The notes beneath the pieces were generated by a model. That model was not told the origin of the DNA and made no database searches. It saw only the letters and a program-made list of their open reading frames with translations. From a bacterium (GTDB taxonomy: Bacteria > Pseudomonadota > Alphaproteobacteria > Ferrovibrionales > Ferrovibrionaceae): a stretch of DNA of 62,022 bases. Below, piece by piece: positions 16,862 through 23,710 of this stretch. The stretch's first letter is position 1; the number at the start of each line of letters is the position of its first letter. The DNA is taken from contig JALHMN010000002.1 in the NCBI GenBank assembly GCA_022844005.1, positions 1-62,022 of the forward strand, in the 5' to 3' direction. The position numbers and the translations under genes were made by a program.

Positions 16862-18109
16862 GTGAGCGACCTGCTCGGGATCCTGTTCGGATCCTCAGTG
16901 TTCATGCCGCACGGATACTGCCTGCTGTGGCAGACCGACCTGCTGGCGACGCATGCAATCAGCGATCTTGCGATCGCCTCCGCGTATTTCTCCATCCCGG
17001 CGGCGCTCTACTGGTTCACGCAGCAACGTCCGGACCTGGAATTCCGCTCACTCGCGCTTCTGTTCACAGCGTTCATTTTCGGCTGCGGCCTCACCCATCT
17101 CGCCGGCCTGGCGACCCTCTGGTACCCCTGGTATGGCCTGCAGGCGCTGGTCAAGGTCGGCACCGCCGGGGTTTCGGTGCTGACCGCCGTCGTCCTGTGG
17201 CGGGCGCTGCCGCAGGCGTTGCTGATGCCTTCACCGTTGCAGCTGCGGGCCAAGAACCAGGAACTGGAAACGGAGATCGCGCGGCGTCGCGCCGTCGAGG
17301 CCGAGCTTCGCGCCATGCATGCCGATCTCGAGGTCCGGGTGCAGGAACGCACCCAGGCCCTGGCCAAGGCGATGCGCCTCGCCGATGCCGCGCGCGAGCG
17401 GGCGGAGAAGGCCGATCGCGCCAAATCCACCTTCGTCGCCCAGATGAGCCACGACCTGCGCACACCGCTGAATTCCATTATCGGGTTCTCCGATGTGCTG
17501 CGCACCGGGATCCTGGGCCCGATCGCCCAGGCACGGCAGGCGGAGTACGTCGAGTACATCAATCTGTCGGGCCATCACCTGCTGGAACTGATCGACGACC
17601 TGCTCGACCTCGCCCGTATCGAGGCCGGGCGGGTGGAGATCCGCCCCGAGCCGATCGAGATCGCCCCCTTCATCGAGCATCGCCTGCGCATGGTCGCGCC
17701 GAAGGCGGCGGAAAAGGCGATGACGCTGAGCGACGACGCCACCGCCGCCCCGCCCGTCATCGCCGCCGACCGCAAGGTATTGCGGCGGATCATCGACAAC
17801 CTCCTCTCCAACGCGGTGAAATACACGCCACCGGGCGGGCGGGTGAACGTTCGGGTCTGGGCCGACCACGCGGCCACGCATATCGAGGTCGCCGACAGCG
17901 GCCCGGGCATTCCCGAACACGAGGTGCCGCGCATGTTCGCCGCCTTCGGGCGCAGCCGCGAAGCCGCGCGCAAGCACGAAGGCACCGGCCTCGGCCTCAC
18001 CATCGTGAAGTCGCTGACCGAACTGCACGGGGGCCGTATCGAGCTGAAGGCCGCTTCGCTGGGTGGTCTTGCCGCGGTGGTGTCGCTGCCGCGCGAGCCG
18101 GCGGGCTAG
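16862..18109 (+). CDS. Sensor histidine kinase with ethylene-receptor-type (ETR1-like) membrane domain
   Basis: The 415-residue protein has three N-terminal membrane helices (residues about 31-53, 63-86 and 95-116) that match the ethylene-binding domain of plant ETR1 and cyanobacterial homologues. Asp35, Tyr42, Ile72, Cys75 and His79 align at a constant offset of ten with ETR1 Asp25, Tyr32, Ile62, Cys65 and His69. Cys65 and His69 are the copper ligands in ETR1. A coiled coil (about 127-187) follows. HisKA has the phospho-acceptor His197 (MSHDLRTPLNS), and HATPase_c has DNLLSNAVKYTPPGG, the DSGPGIP G1 box and GTGLGLTIV. The GTG start at 16862 follows GGAGG. No response regulator is adjacent, so its partner is elsewhere. 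Confidence 0.87.
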   Translation: MSDLLGILFGSSVFMPHGYCLLWQTDLLATHAISDLAIASAYFSIPAALYWFTQQRPDLEFRSLALLFTAFIFGCGLTHLAGLATLWYPWYGLQALVKVGTAGVSVLTAVVLWRALPQALLMPSPLQLRAKNQELETEIARRRAVEAELRAMHADLEVRVQERTQALAKAMRLADAARERAEKADRAKSTFVAQMSHDLRTPLNSIIGFSDVLRTGILGPIAQARQAEYVEYINLSGHHLLELIDDLLDLARIEAGRVEIRPEPIEIAPFIEHRLRMVAPKAAEKAMTLSDDATAAPPVIAADRKVLRRIIDNLLSNAVKYTPPGGRVNVRVWADHAATHIEVADSGPGIPEHEVPRMFAAFGRSREAARKHEGTGLGLTIVKSLTELHGGRIELKAASLGGLAAVVSLPREPAG

Positions 18110-18966
18110 ACCCGGTGCGCCGCGAGGTGCTGGGCCAGCAGGCGGGTGACGGCGCCGGCGTCCTGGTCGGTGATGAAATGGCCGATCCCCGGTAGCACCT
18201 CGAAGCGATACTGGGCCTCCACCTGCGCGTGCGTGCCCTCCGCCGCCAGCGGACCCACCGATTCGTCGGCATCGCCCCAGAGGTAGAGCACGGGGACCCG
18301 GATGCGGCCGAGCGGGACCCTGAGCCCCTGCTGCGCCCGGTACCAGGCGAGCGCGGCCTCCATGGCCGGGGCGCTGCCGAGAACGCCGACATAGTCTTCA
18401 ATCGCCGCGGGCGGCACATGCGCGGCGGCGAGGTTGCGGCGCAAGCGGCGGGCGTCGTCGGCCAACAGCAGCCCCGCCGTCGCCGGGTCGAGGAAGGCGC
18501 GATGATGGCGCGAGCGATGTTTCTGGTCGCCATCAGGCGCCTGCAGCGCGGCGGCGAAGGCGACGGGGTGCGGCCGCGACAGGACGCTCAGGCTGGCGAG
18601 ACGGTCGGCATGTCGATCGCCGACCCCCCAGGCCACCTGCCCGCCCCAGTCGTGCCCGACCAGATGAAAGCGGCCCTCCTCGTGCCCGACGGCAGCCGCG
18701 AGATCCAGCACATCGGCGACCAGCCGGTCGTAGTGGTAATTCGCGAGATCGGCCGGGTCGGGACGGGCACCGGGCGAATAGCCCCGCTGGTCCGGCGCCA
18801 GCACGCGATAGCCGGCGGCGGCCAGCGCCGGCACCTGCTCGCGCCAGGTGTGGCGTGACTGCGGAAAGCCGTGCAGCAGCACCACCAGCGGCCCTTCGGG
18901 CGGGCCTTCCAGCCAGGCATCGAAGACGAGATCGCTTCGCGTCGTCAGCCGTTCGAGCGTCGGCAT
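18106..18966 (-). CDS. Alpha/beta hydrolase (epoxide hydrolase/haloalkane dehalogenase-like)
   Basis: This is a soluble 286-residue alpha/beta hydrolase. It has the oxyanion motif LLHGFPQSRHTW and the nucleophile elbow VGHDWGGQVAW with Asp as nucleophile. DQRGYSPGARP is the family segment, and GIGHFITDQ supplies the catalytic His. Asp as nucleophile and the HGFP motif point to epoxide hydrolase- or dehalogenase-type chemistry. The start ATG 18966 has GGGGGAGAG before it and lies at the natural start of the fold. A longer in-frame ORF up to 19296 is low-complexity and crosses a terminator. Its stop overlaps the kinase stop in a convergent arrangement. Confidence 0.88.
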   Translation of the reverse strand: MPTLERLTTRSDLVFDAWLEGPPEGPLVVLLHGFPQSRHTWREQVPALAAAGYRVLAPDQRGYSPGARPDPADLANYHYDRLVADVLDLAAAVGHEEGRFHLVGHDWGGQVAWGVGDRHADRLASLSVLSRPHPVAFAAALQAPDGDQKHRSRHHRAFLDPATAGLLLADDARRLRRNLAAAHVPPAAIEDYVGVLGSAPAMEAALAWYRAQQGLRVPLGRIRVPVLYLWGDADESVGPLAAEGTHAQVEAQYRFEVLPGIGHFITDQDAGAVTRLLAQHLAAHRV

Positions 18967-19060
18967 GCTCTCCCCCCCAGGCGTCTTCCTCGGCGCCGAC
19001 TCTAGCCCCGCCGGTGCCGGCGCGCCGGACATTTCCGCATCTGCCGGCCGTGAGCGCCCT

Positions 19061-19089
19061 AAAAAAAAGAGCCCCGCCGGGGCGGGGCT
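19061..19089 (-). terminator. Rho-independent terminator (minus strand)
   Basis: AGCCCCGCC (19070-19078) and GGCGGGGCT (19081-19089) form a GC-rich hairpin. On the minus strand it is followed by eight T (the A-run at 19061-19068). It would stop transcription moving leftward just before the hydrolase start. No convincing minus-strand protein gene lies immediately upstream of it. Confidence 0.75.
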
Positions 19090-19230
19090 GAGTGGGGGGT
19101 CTGCCACGCGGTCGGATATGGGGGGAAAATCGCGCGGCAGCGGAGAGAACGCCGGCGCGCGCTCCGGGTTCCCGGCGCGCAGAACGATCAGGGGCCGGAA
19201 CCGGTGCGCAGGCGCCTGCGTTCGAGGGTC

Positions 19231-19488
19231 ATGCGTGCTGCCCCCCTCGACGGCCATTCCGATCGGCGAACTGCCGCCGCGGCCATTGCCCTGCACGGCT
19301 TCGCCGGCGTCGGGGCCGGGCTCCTGTTCGGGCTGGCGCTGCTGGCCCTGGATGTCGCCGGGATCGGCACCCTGCTCGCGGCTGCGGAGGACCCGGGACT
19401 GACCATCATCTTCCTGCTGGGCGCGGTCATCGCCTTCGCGCCCGTGGTGATCTGTACGGCGGTGGGGATGCTTTCGACCGACGGATGA
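19231..19488 (+). CDS. Small membrane protein, two helices (unrecognised)
   Basis: This 85-residue ORF has a polar N-terminus (MRAAPLDGHSDRRT) and two hydrophobic helices at about 20-45 and 57-79. The helices are separated by a short acidic loop (AAAEDPG). GAGGG lies six bases before ATG 19231. I do not recognise a family, and the product probably sits in the inner membrane. It converges on the small gene at 19495. The ORF overlaps the path of a possible minus-strand small RNA only at its upstream side, not in the coding part. Confidence 0.5.
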   Translation: MRAAPLDGHSDRRTAAAAIALHGFAGVGAGLLFGLALLALDVAGIGTLLAAAEDPGLTIIFLLGAVIAFAPVVICTAVGMLSTDG

Positions 19489-19494
19489 AGCTCT

Positions 19495-19752
19495 TCACGC
19501 CTGGCGGATAGACGGCACGACGAGTTCGGCCATCTCGCGCATCAGTTCTATCGCCCGCTCACCCTCCTCCACCGATTCCGCCGGCAAGGCGGCCCCGGCG
19601 ATGGCCAGGATGCTTTCCGGGAGCGGCTCGGGGAGCCGCCCCGTCCCCTGCAGGGCGCCGATCAGGGCCCCGAGCACCGCCGCATTGGCCCGGTGCCAAG
19701 CTGTGAGCGTGTCCAACCGCTCGACGATGCGGTTCCAGTCCTCGTCATTCAC
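19495..19752 (-). CDS. Hypothetical 85-residue helical protein
   Basis: The product reads as a compact helical protein (DEDWNRIVERLDTLTAWHR..., with an ALIGALQGTG turn and an acidic C-terminal half). A GTG at 19752 begins the plausible coding part. The ORF extends upstream to 20109, but that part is low-complexity and runs through a terminator-like hairpin, so I reject it. No enzyme motif or membrane helix is present. It is probably a cytosolic protein of unknown function. Confidence 0.5.
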   Translation of the reverse strand: MNDEDWNRIVERLDTLTAWHRANAAVLGALIGALQGTGRLPEPLPESILAIAGAALPAESVEEGERAIELMREMAELVVPSIRQA

Positions 19753-20124
19753 AGGGCGGTTTCCTTCCCGGCCGGGCGGCGCGGCGGGCCTCGATGCCTC
19801 GATCGCCATCGTGCGCCAGGCTGCGGAGGCAGACCGGGACACGACGACATGCTGTCTGGCAGGGCGGCAGACAGAAAGAAAGCCCCGCGCTCTGACGAGG
19901 CGGGGCAAGTTGGCGCGACGATGGCGCGGTTGGGGGGATAGGTGGGGACCAGCCGCGCCGCTTCTCAAATGCGGATCGGCGCCGCGCGGTTCCGCCGCTC
20001 GGGGTTCGCTCGCCAGGATGCTTGAACGGAAGGGGCCGCGCGGGTAGCAATCGGTTGCGAAACGGGTTTCGATCCGCAGGCCGGTCTTGGGGTCCGACGT
20101 GCAACCCATTGACAGGACGAAGCC
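19753..20124. other. Non-coding stretch before tRNA-Ser with inverted repeats
   Basis: No credible protein gene was found in these 372 bases. They hold an inverted repeat CTGTCTG/CAGACAG (19852-19858 and 19868-19874) and the minus-strand terminator-like hairpin at 19871-19906. A C-rich minus-strand segment around 19915-19960 resembles the one upstream of the terminator at 19061. A TTGACA at 20109 is too close to the tRNA to be its -35 box. Confidence 0.5.
19871..19906 (-). terminator. Terminator-like hairpin (minus strand)
   Basis: GCCCCGC (19882-19888) and GCGGGGC (19900-19906) form a hairpin. On the minus strand it is followed by a T-rich stretch (complement of ACAGAAAGAAA). It could end a short minus-strand transcript starting near 19960-20100. 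Confidence 0.5.
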
Positions 20125-20214
20125 GGAGGGGTGGCCGAGTGGTTTAAGGCACCGGTCTTGAAAACCGGCGTGGGTGCAAGCTCACCGTGGGTTCGAATCC
20201 CACCCCCTCCGCCA
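20125..20214 (+). tRNA. tRNA-Ser (anticodon TGA)
   Basis: The 5' half GGAGGGG pairs with CCCCTCC near the 3' end to form the acceptor stem. The D-arm GGCCGAGTGG is typical of Ser/Leu. The anticodon loop CTTGAAA carries TGA. A long variable arm (GTGGGTGCAAGCTCAC) is present, as expected for serine, and the T-arm contains GGTTCGAATCC. CCA (20212-20214) is encoded. The last 14 bases are repeated at 25159-25172 and form the attachment site of the integrated element. Confidence 0.97.
20201..20214 (+). repeat. attL: 14-bp direct repeat in the tRNA-Ser 3' end
   Basis: CACCCCCTCCGCCA at the tRNA 3' end is identical to 25159-25172. It is the tRNA-side junction of the integrated element. The other copy is in attR, beyond the integrase gene. 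Confidence 0.8.
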
Positions 20215-20507
20215 TAAAAGCGCAGTTTTCTTGGGATTTTTTCGTCATCCTGGCGGCATCCCCTTAACTATCCCCTTTATCGAAGCGCGAACGCCAGCGA
20301 ACGGTCGCCCCTGCCCCATATCCGCGCGAGTATCCGCGCCTGCGCGTACTGGTCGGGAAACTGCCCGCGCCCGCCCGGCGCTGGCGACCAGTCAGTTGCC
20401 TAAACCGCAGCGGCTATAGGGTTTTGATCGGCATGCTCGCACGCCTGCCGCGCTCCCTTTTTAGGGGGCGGCATAATTCGCCGCCTTTCGCGCTCCAGCA
20501 TTGGAAC
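20215..20507. other. Element left end, no gene
   Basis: I see no protein gene here. The stretch carries TCCCCT repeats (20258-20280), and a hairpin GGCGGC/GCCGCC at 20467-20472 and 20480-20485 lying just past the 3' end of the cargo gene. Base composition is more AT-rich than the chromosome around it. Confidence 0.45.
20258..20280 (+). repeat. TCCCCT repeats near attL (possible integrase arm sites)
   Basis: ATCCCCTTAAC (20258-20268) is followed by TATCCCCTTTAT (20269-20280), with the TCCCCT cores 12 bases apart. The same core in the same orientation occurs twice next to the integrase start at the other end of the element. Paired short repeats at both ends fit arm-type binding sites of a tyrosine integrase. 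Confidence 0.45.
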
Positions 20508-21131
20508 CTATAGGTCTTGCTCGTACGGATCAGTCCATGCCCATGCCGGAGCTGCCGGTAGCCGGACCGAGTTCCACACCGATATCGACGTGATGGATAT
20601 CGAAGGCCCGTACCCTTCTGCATCGAGCTTCTTCAACGCACCCGCTGCGAAAGCGGGATCAGTCGCGTCGGTTCTGAAGTGCATATGAAGGAATTGGTGC
20701 CCGGATAGAGCCGCGTTCCTAATCGATTCCACTAGGTGATTGCGGGTCGAACGGTTGCTATCCAGCGCAAAGCATTTCAACATGAGAGGCCGTAGCCAAC
20801 GTGGCCGTTTGGCGTCAGCGGTGTACGGTTCGAAGTGGGTGAGGTGGCAGCGACCCACTCCCTCGGATCCAAAAAGTTCATCTACAAATTCGACTGAGGC
20901 AAAGACCCTTCGGTCAAATGCACCGTCTTCATGCACGACCCCACGCGCCTTGAATTCTTCAAAGGTAGGGTTGTGCTCATCCTCGGTCGAGAGTTGGTGG
21001 CCGAACGCGAGATGGGCGAGGGCCAGTGAGAATTGACCCCGGCTATAGACCTTGTCGACGAGCCGCTCGTATCTGCCGCGCGCAAAGGCTTCGGACTCCG
21101 CCGTCTTCCCCTTTGATTTCCTCCAGAACAT
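20508..21131 (-). CDS. Hypothetical cargo protein of the tRNA-Ser element (207 aa)
   Basis: I do not recognise this protein. It starts MFWRKSKGKTAESEAF and has no signal peptide or membrane helix. It contains a mixed alpha/beta middle (RGQFSLALAHLAFGHQLSTE and HLVESIRNAALSG) and ends in a Trp/Pro-rich tail (APAWAWTDPYEQDL). GGAG lies about ten bases before the ATG. Codon use is visibly less GC-rich than in the flanking chromosome. It is the tRNA-proximal, last gene of the element, a place where integrative elements often carry accessory or defence genes. Any defence role is inference. Confidence 0.65.
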   Translation of the reverse strand: MFWRKSKGKTAESEAFARGRYERLVDKVYSRGQFSLALAHLAFGHQLSTEDEHNPTFEEFKARGVVHEDGAFDRRVFASVEFVDELFGSEGVGRCHLTHFEPYTADAKRPRWLRPLMLKCFALDSNRSTRNHLVESIRNAALSGHQFLHMHFRTDATDPAFAAGALKKLDAEGYGPSISITSISVWNSVRLPAAPAWAWTDPYEQDL

Positions 21132-21291
21132 TGCATCCTCTCCCCTAGGATCGAACCGGCATAGTTGACGCCCTCACTGTTTTCCCGCTGTTAGCAGCGG
21201 CTGCCGCCTCCCTCAGTGCGGCTGTTCTCAGCCTACATCAGCCCCCTTGTTCTGAAGGCCCTAGAGAGCCCCCTGGCTTGGTTATAAAGGC

Positions 21292-21446
21292 GGTTCTATG
21301 GTGGAACGAGGAAGCCCCCGGAAAGGCCCGTGACGGGTTCTGGAATGGAACCGTCAGCCATCCCTCGGTTCTGTAGCGGTACCGTCAGCGCGCCCCATCG
21401 TTCCGCCTGAGAACCGATTTCTGTTTTTCCGTTCCACCGCAGAACC
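21292..21446. repeat. Five iteron-like 16-bp repeats
   Basis: Copies of GGTTCTNNRRYGGWAC lie at 21292-21307, 21336-21351 and 21367-21382 on plus, and at 21400-21415 and 21431-21446 on minus. Each begins GGTTCT, and four of five end GGAAC, so each unit is an imperfect palindrome. Start-to-start spacings are 44, 31, 33 and 31 bases, close to three or four helical turns, placing the sites on one DNA face. A degenerate further copy begins near 21248. Copies 3-5 lie inside the 3' end of the HTH gene. The arrangement suggests binding sites for that protein, as an origin or operator. Confidence 0.7.
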
Positions 21447-21860
21447 GAGAGAGCCGGCCCGCGAGGGTGGCGATGATGCCTGCCACCGCTTCCAATCGTT
21501 CGTCGCCATCGAGCCGTTGACGCCTCGGTCGGTGACCGCGTACTCGGTGGCGAGCCGCCCGTACCACTGGCCCGGCTTCACGACCCGGACGAACCCGCGC
21601 TCGACCAGTTCGGCCAGCGCCCGCGCAACCGTTGCCTTGCCCAGCCCGAGCAGCCGGGCGCCCTCATCCATCGAGAGCGAGAGCTTGCCGTTGTTGCCGC
21701 CATCGTACCGGCAGCGCAATTCCACCCAGACCTTTACGGCCGCCCCCGAGAGCGAGCGCCAGGCATCCGACCGCGCCATCGGGTAGGGGAGCGGGGCGAA
21801 TTGCTCGCCCGCGCTCCGCCCGTTGGGCAGCGCCTTCCGGCTACGCTGCTTCTTCATCAT
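21354..21860 (-). CDS. Helix-turn-helix protein, replication-initiator-like (168 aa)
   Basis: The N-terminus is basic (MMKKQRSRKALPNGR). The core resembles winged-helix replication or partition regulators of small alphaproteobacterial elements: AWRSLSGAAVKVWVELRCRYDGGNNG, followed by a recognisable HTH, SMDEGARLLGLGKATVARALAELVERGFV. The last 35 residues are low-complexity and are encoded across the iteron-like repeats. Its start overlaps the stop of the PC4-like gene, so it is the last member of a four-gene coupled operon. It is the best candidate to bind the nearby repeats. No polymerase or helicase domain is visible, so an initiator role is unproven. Confidence 0.7.
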   Translation of the reverse strand: MMKKQRSRKALPNGRSAGEQFAPLPYPMARSDAWRSLSGAAVKVWVELRCRYDGGNNGKLSLSMDEGARLLGLGKATVARALAELVERGFVRVVKPGQWYGRLATEYAVTDRGVNGSMATNDWKRWQASSPPSRAGSLGSAVERKNRNRFSGGTMGRADGTATEPRDG

Positions 21861-22095
21861 CGAGCAGGCCCTGGCGCCGCGCTTCCTGCTCGGCATCGGC
21901 AACCGCCTTCGCCAGCGCCGGCAGCAGTGCCGCCTTGCAGGTAAGTCCCTTCCGCGTCGGCTGCGGATCTACCCCGCCGCCCGGATCGGCGAAGGTGCGG
22001 ATATCCACTAGCCGATGGCCTTTGTAGGTCGTCAGGCTGACGCGGATCGATTCTCGCGCGTTTCTGGCGATGGTCGCGACGATGGTGTCTGTCAT
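21841..22095 (-). CDS. PC4/p15-type single-strand DNA-binding protein (84 aa)
   Basis: The sequence IRVSLTTYKGHRLVDIRTF followed by PTRKGLTCKAALLPALAKAV matches the bacterial form of the transcriptional coactivator p15 (PC4) fold. That fold is a small ssDNA-binding beta-sheet with a dimerising helix. The protein has the usual length of these short bacterial members. Its start overlaps the stop of the winged-helix-like gene (ATGA), and its own 3' end overlaps the HTH gene. Within an iteron-bearing element it may assist strand opening or replication; that is inference. Confidence 0.75.
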   Translation of the reverse strand: MTDTIVATIARNARESIRVSLTTYKGHRLVDIRTFADPGGGVDPQPTRKGLTCKAALLPALAKAVADAEQEARRQGLLDDEEAA

Positions 22096-22391
22096 GCCGG
22101 CACCATCGCGCTGCTCTCCACGACGCGCAGACGCGACCGCAGCACGTACCGAGCATGGCGACCAGGGAATGGCCCCTGGTGCGGTTCATGCACCGTCTCG
22201 ATGGCGAGCCCAAGCTGGCGCAGATTGAACACGTAGCCCGACCAGCGCGGGCCAGGATGATCGATCGGCGTACAACCCGCCTCGCCTGCCTGGATCAGTT
22301 CCAGCAGCGCCCAGGCGTCCCGCCCATCGGCGCGGAGACGCATCGGCGGATCGGCGTCGAGGATGTCGGTGATGATGTAGGCGCGCCTCAT
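22092..22391 (-). CDS. Winged-helix-like small protein (99 aa)
   Basis: The product MRRAYIITDILDADPPMRLR... contains DGRDAWALLELIQAGEAGCTPIDHPGPRWSGYVFNLRQLGLAI, a pattern shared by short winged-helix proteins of alphaproteobacterial islands (the Gly-Tyr-x-Phe-x-Leu segment before the recognition helix). ATG 22391 overlaps the stop of the 62-residue gene upstream (ATGA), and its stop overlaps the PC4-like start. A longer ORF to 22589 was rejected because it would run through the neighbouring coding frame. Function is probably DNA-binding regulation. Confidence 0.65.
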   Translation of the reverse strand: MRRAYIITDILDADPPMRLRADGRDAWALLELIQAGEAGCTPIDHPGPRWSGYVFNLRQLGLAIETVHEPHQGPFPGRHARYVLRSRLRVVESSAMVPA

Positions 22392-22576
22392 CGGCCAACC
22401 TCCCCGAACAGTTCCGCCGCCGTGACCGATGCCACAATCGGCATCAGGCCGAAGCGCCGTGCGAGCCGACGCGCGGGCCAGGACATGCGGTCGCGCCGGT
22501 CCTGTTCGGCGCGCCATTGGAATAGGTCGAGTTGAAGGCTCGCGCTGGCGCGCGGCCCCGCCTTCCGGTAATTCAT
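22388..22576 (-). CDS. Small element protein (62 aa, unrecognised)
   Basis: First gene of the coupled run in the element. The product is basic in its middle (WRAEQDRRDRMSWPARRLARRFGLMP) and ends with a short helix (VASVTAAELFGEVGR). The ending FGLMPIVASVTAAELFGEV resembles small proteins commonly seen beside PC4-like genes in alphaproteobacterial islands, but I cannot name it. ATG 22576 is chosen because it gives translational coupling with the downstream gene; an upstream ATG at 22621 is also in frame. A hairpin (22606-22629) lies just upstream. Confidence 0.55.
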   Translation of the reverse strand: MNYRKAGPRASASLQLDLFQWRAEQDRRDRMSWPARRLARRFGLMPIVASVTAAELFGEVGR

Positions 22577-22605
22577 GGGTGCTTTCCATCGAGTAGTTGC
22601 TGAAG

Positions 22606-22629
22606 CCTCCGCCGGTGACACGGCGGAGG
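22606..22629. terminator. Hairpin between the AlpA-like gene and the coupled operon
   Basis: CCTCCGCCG (22606-22614) and CGGCGGAGG (22621-22629) form a perfect 9-base stem with a 6-base loop. A T-rich tract follows on the plus strand only. It may separate transcription of the alpA-like gene from the downstream operon, or stop antisense reads. Confidence 0.5.
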
Positions 22630-22639
22630 TTTCGTCTTT

Positions 22640-22861
22640 TCAGGCTGCCTCGCCGCGCTTGGGCAGGCGTTCGGCGAGCGCCGCGATGCTGGCGGTATCG
22701 ACCAGCGTGCGGTTGCCCAGGCGCCGGGCTTCAAGGTCGCCGGCCGTGAGCAGTTCATAGAACTTGGTCAGGCCGATTCCGAGGATGCGCGCAGCCTCAC
22801 GCGGGGACACGAATAGCGGCGTGCCGGTGTCGCGCAGCCGCTGGAATGCAGAACTTGTCAC
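22640..22861 (-). CDS. AlpA/excisionase-like HTH regulator (73 aa)
   Basis: This is a small MerR-like/AlpA HTH protein. LFVSPREAARILGIGLTKFYELLTAGDLEARRLGNRTLVDTASIAALAERLP is the typical layout of element-borne excisionase/AlpA proteins, in which the HTH begins with SPREAARILGI. GTG 22861 is preferred because GGAGC stands seven bases before it, although an ATG at 22906 is also in frame. Such proteins direct excision or activate integrase transcription. It is placed between the integrase side and the replication-like module. Confidence 0.8.
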   Translation of the reverse strand: MTSSAFQRLRDTGTPLFVSPREAARILGIGLTKFYELLTAGDLEARRLGNRTLVDTASIAALAERLPKRGEAA

Positions 22862-22955
22862 GGGGTGCTCCGTTCTGTGGCGATGCCCCACGTTTTCGTG
22901 GCGCAACGGAGCCCCTATTTGCTATCGCGCTCGGCGCCTGTCGCCTGACATGAAA

Positions 22956-23615
22956 TCAGGCCCCCTTGTCACCCCTGCCTTTGTCTGCCTTGCGCTTACC
23001 TGCGCGCCTAGAAATTGCCGGCGCAGTGCGGCCTGCTTCTCTGTGACGAGCGCCTGCCTTTCGCATTCCCTCCGATAGGCGTTGGCCGTGCTCCGCATCG
23101 CTGGCGTTGGGGTAAAAATCTCGGGGTGTCACCCACGGCAAGCGCTGTAGCCACCTGAGTACGGTTCGCTCATGCGCGCCGAACTCTTCTTCGACAGTTT
23201 TCACCGGCCGGGCGTCGTCGATTAGACCCTCTCGGGCGGCGCGTATGTAAGCGACCGCAATCCCTTTGTCCGTGTTTTCTTGTGGCCCCGGTTCAGGTCG
23301 GCCTCTGCTCTGTGTCAGTTGGCGGATAGGCTCGGGCAACTGCCCGGCAACGATGTAGTCGATCTGGTTTGCGATGAGGTGGGCCAGCTGTATCGGCAGG
23401 CTCTCAGATGGGCCATTCTTCTCCACCCAGTTCGCGGGACGGCAATAGGCTCTCAGCACCCCACTGGCCGTGGCGAAGGCATGTCGAACTAGCGTCTCAG
23501 ACGGCTGGTTGCCTTTGGCTAACTCAGCGTCCCATGCGACAGCAGCTTTTCTCCACCACTCCCACGCATCGGCGACTGTGTATGGCTCAAGGGGTCCATC
23601 GATTTTGGAAGGCAT
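22956..23615 (-). CDS. Hypothetical HTH-like element protein (219 aa)
   Basis: The N-terminal part (MPSKIDGPLEPYTVADAWEWW...) is a Trp-rich helical region. A possible HTH lies at about residues 139-157 (VKTVEEEFGAHERTVLRWLQR). The last 40 residues are Lys/Arg-rich (RRAGKRKADKGRGDKGA) and suit nucleic-acid binding. It lies between integrase and alpA-like genes on the same strand. I do not recognise a named family. An ATG four codons upstream (23627) is an alternative start. Confidence 0.6.
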   Translation of the reverse strand: MPSKIDGPLEPYTVADAWEWWRKAAVAWDAELAKGNQPSETLVRHAFATASGVLRAYCRPANWVEKNGPSESLPIQLAHLIANQIDYIVAGQLPEPIRQLTQSRGRPEPGPQENTDKGIAVAYIRAAREGLIDDARPVKTVEEEFGAHERTVLRWLQRLPWVTPRDFYPNASDAEHGQRLSEGMRKAGARHREAGRTAPAISRRAGKRKADKGRGDKGA

Positions 23616-23710
23616 CTCGCCCCGCATGGCGCCCGCAGTTGTTCGCGATGGGGCAGCGGGTGCGGTTCCCGCGTTCGGCTGGCCGGCCTAGCCCCACCAC
23701 GATGATGCTA

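Noticed and set aside
19755-20109. N-terminal extension of the 85-residue protein
   Set aside because: Low-complexity translation that crosses a terminator-like hairpin; the GTG at 19752 gives a sensible helical protein.
20109-20114. TTGACA before tRNA-Ser as a -35 box
   Set aside because: It is only 11 bases before the mature tRNA start, so the -10 and start site would lie inside the tRNA.
19753-20124. 4.5S (SRP) RNA or other housekeeping RNA
   Set aside because: The conserved SRP loop sequence was not seen; only hairpins and C-rich text are present.
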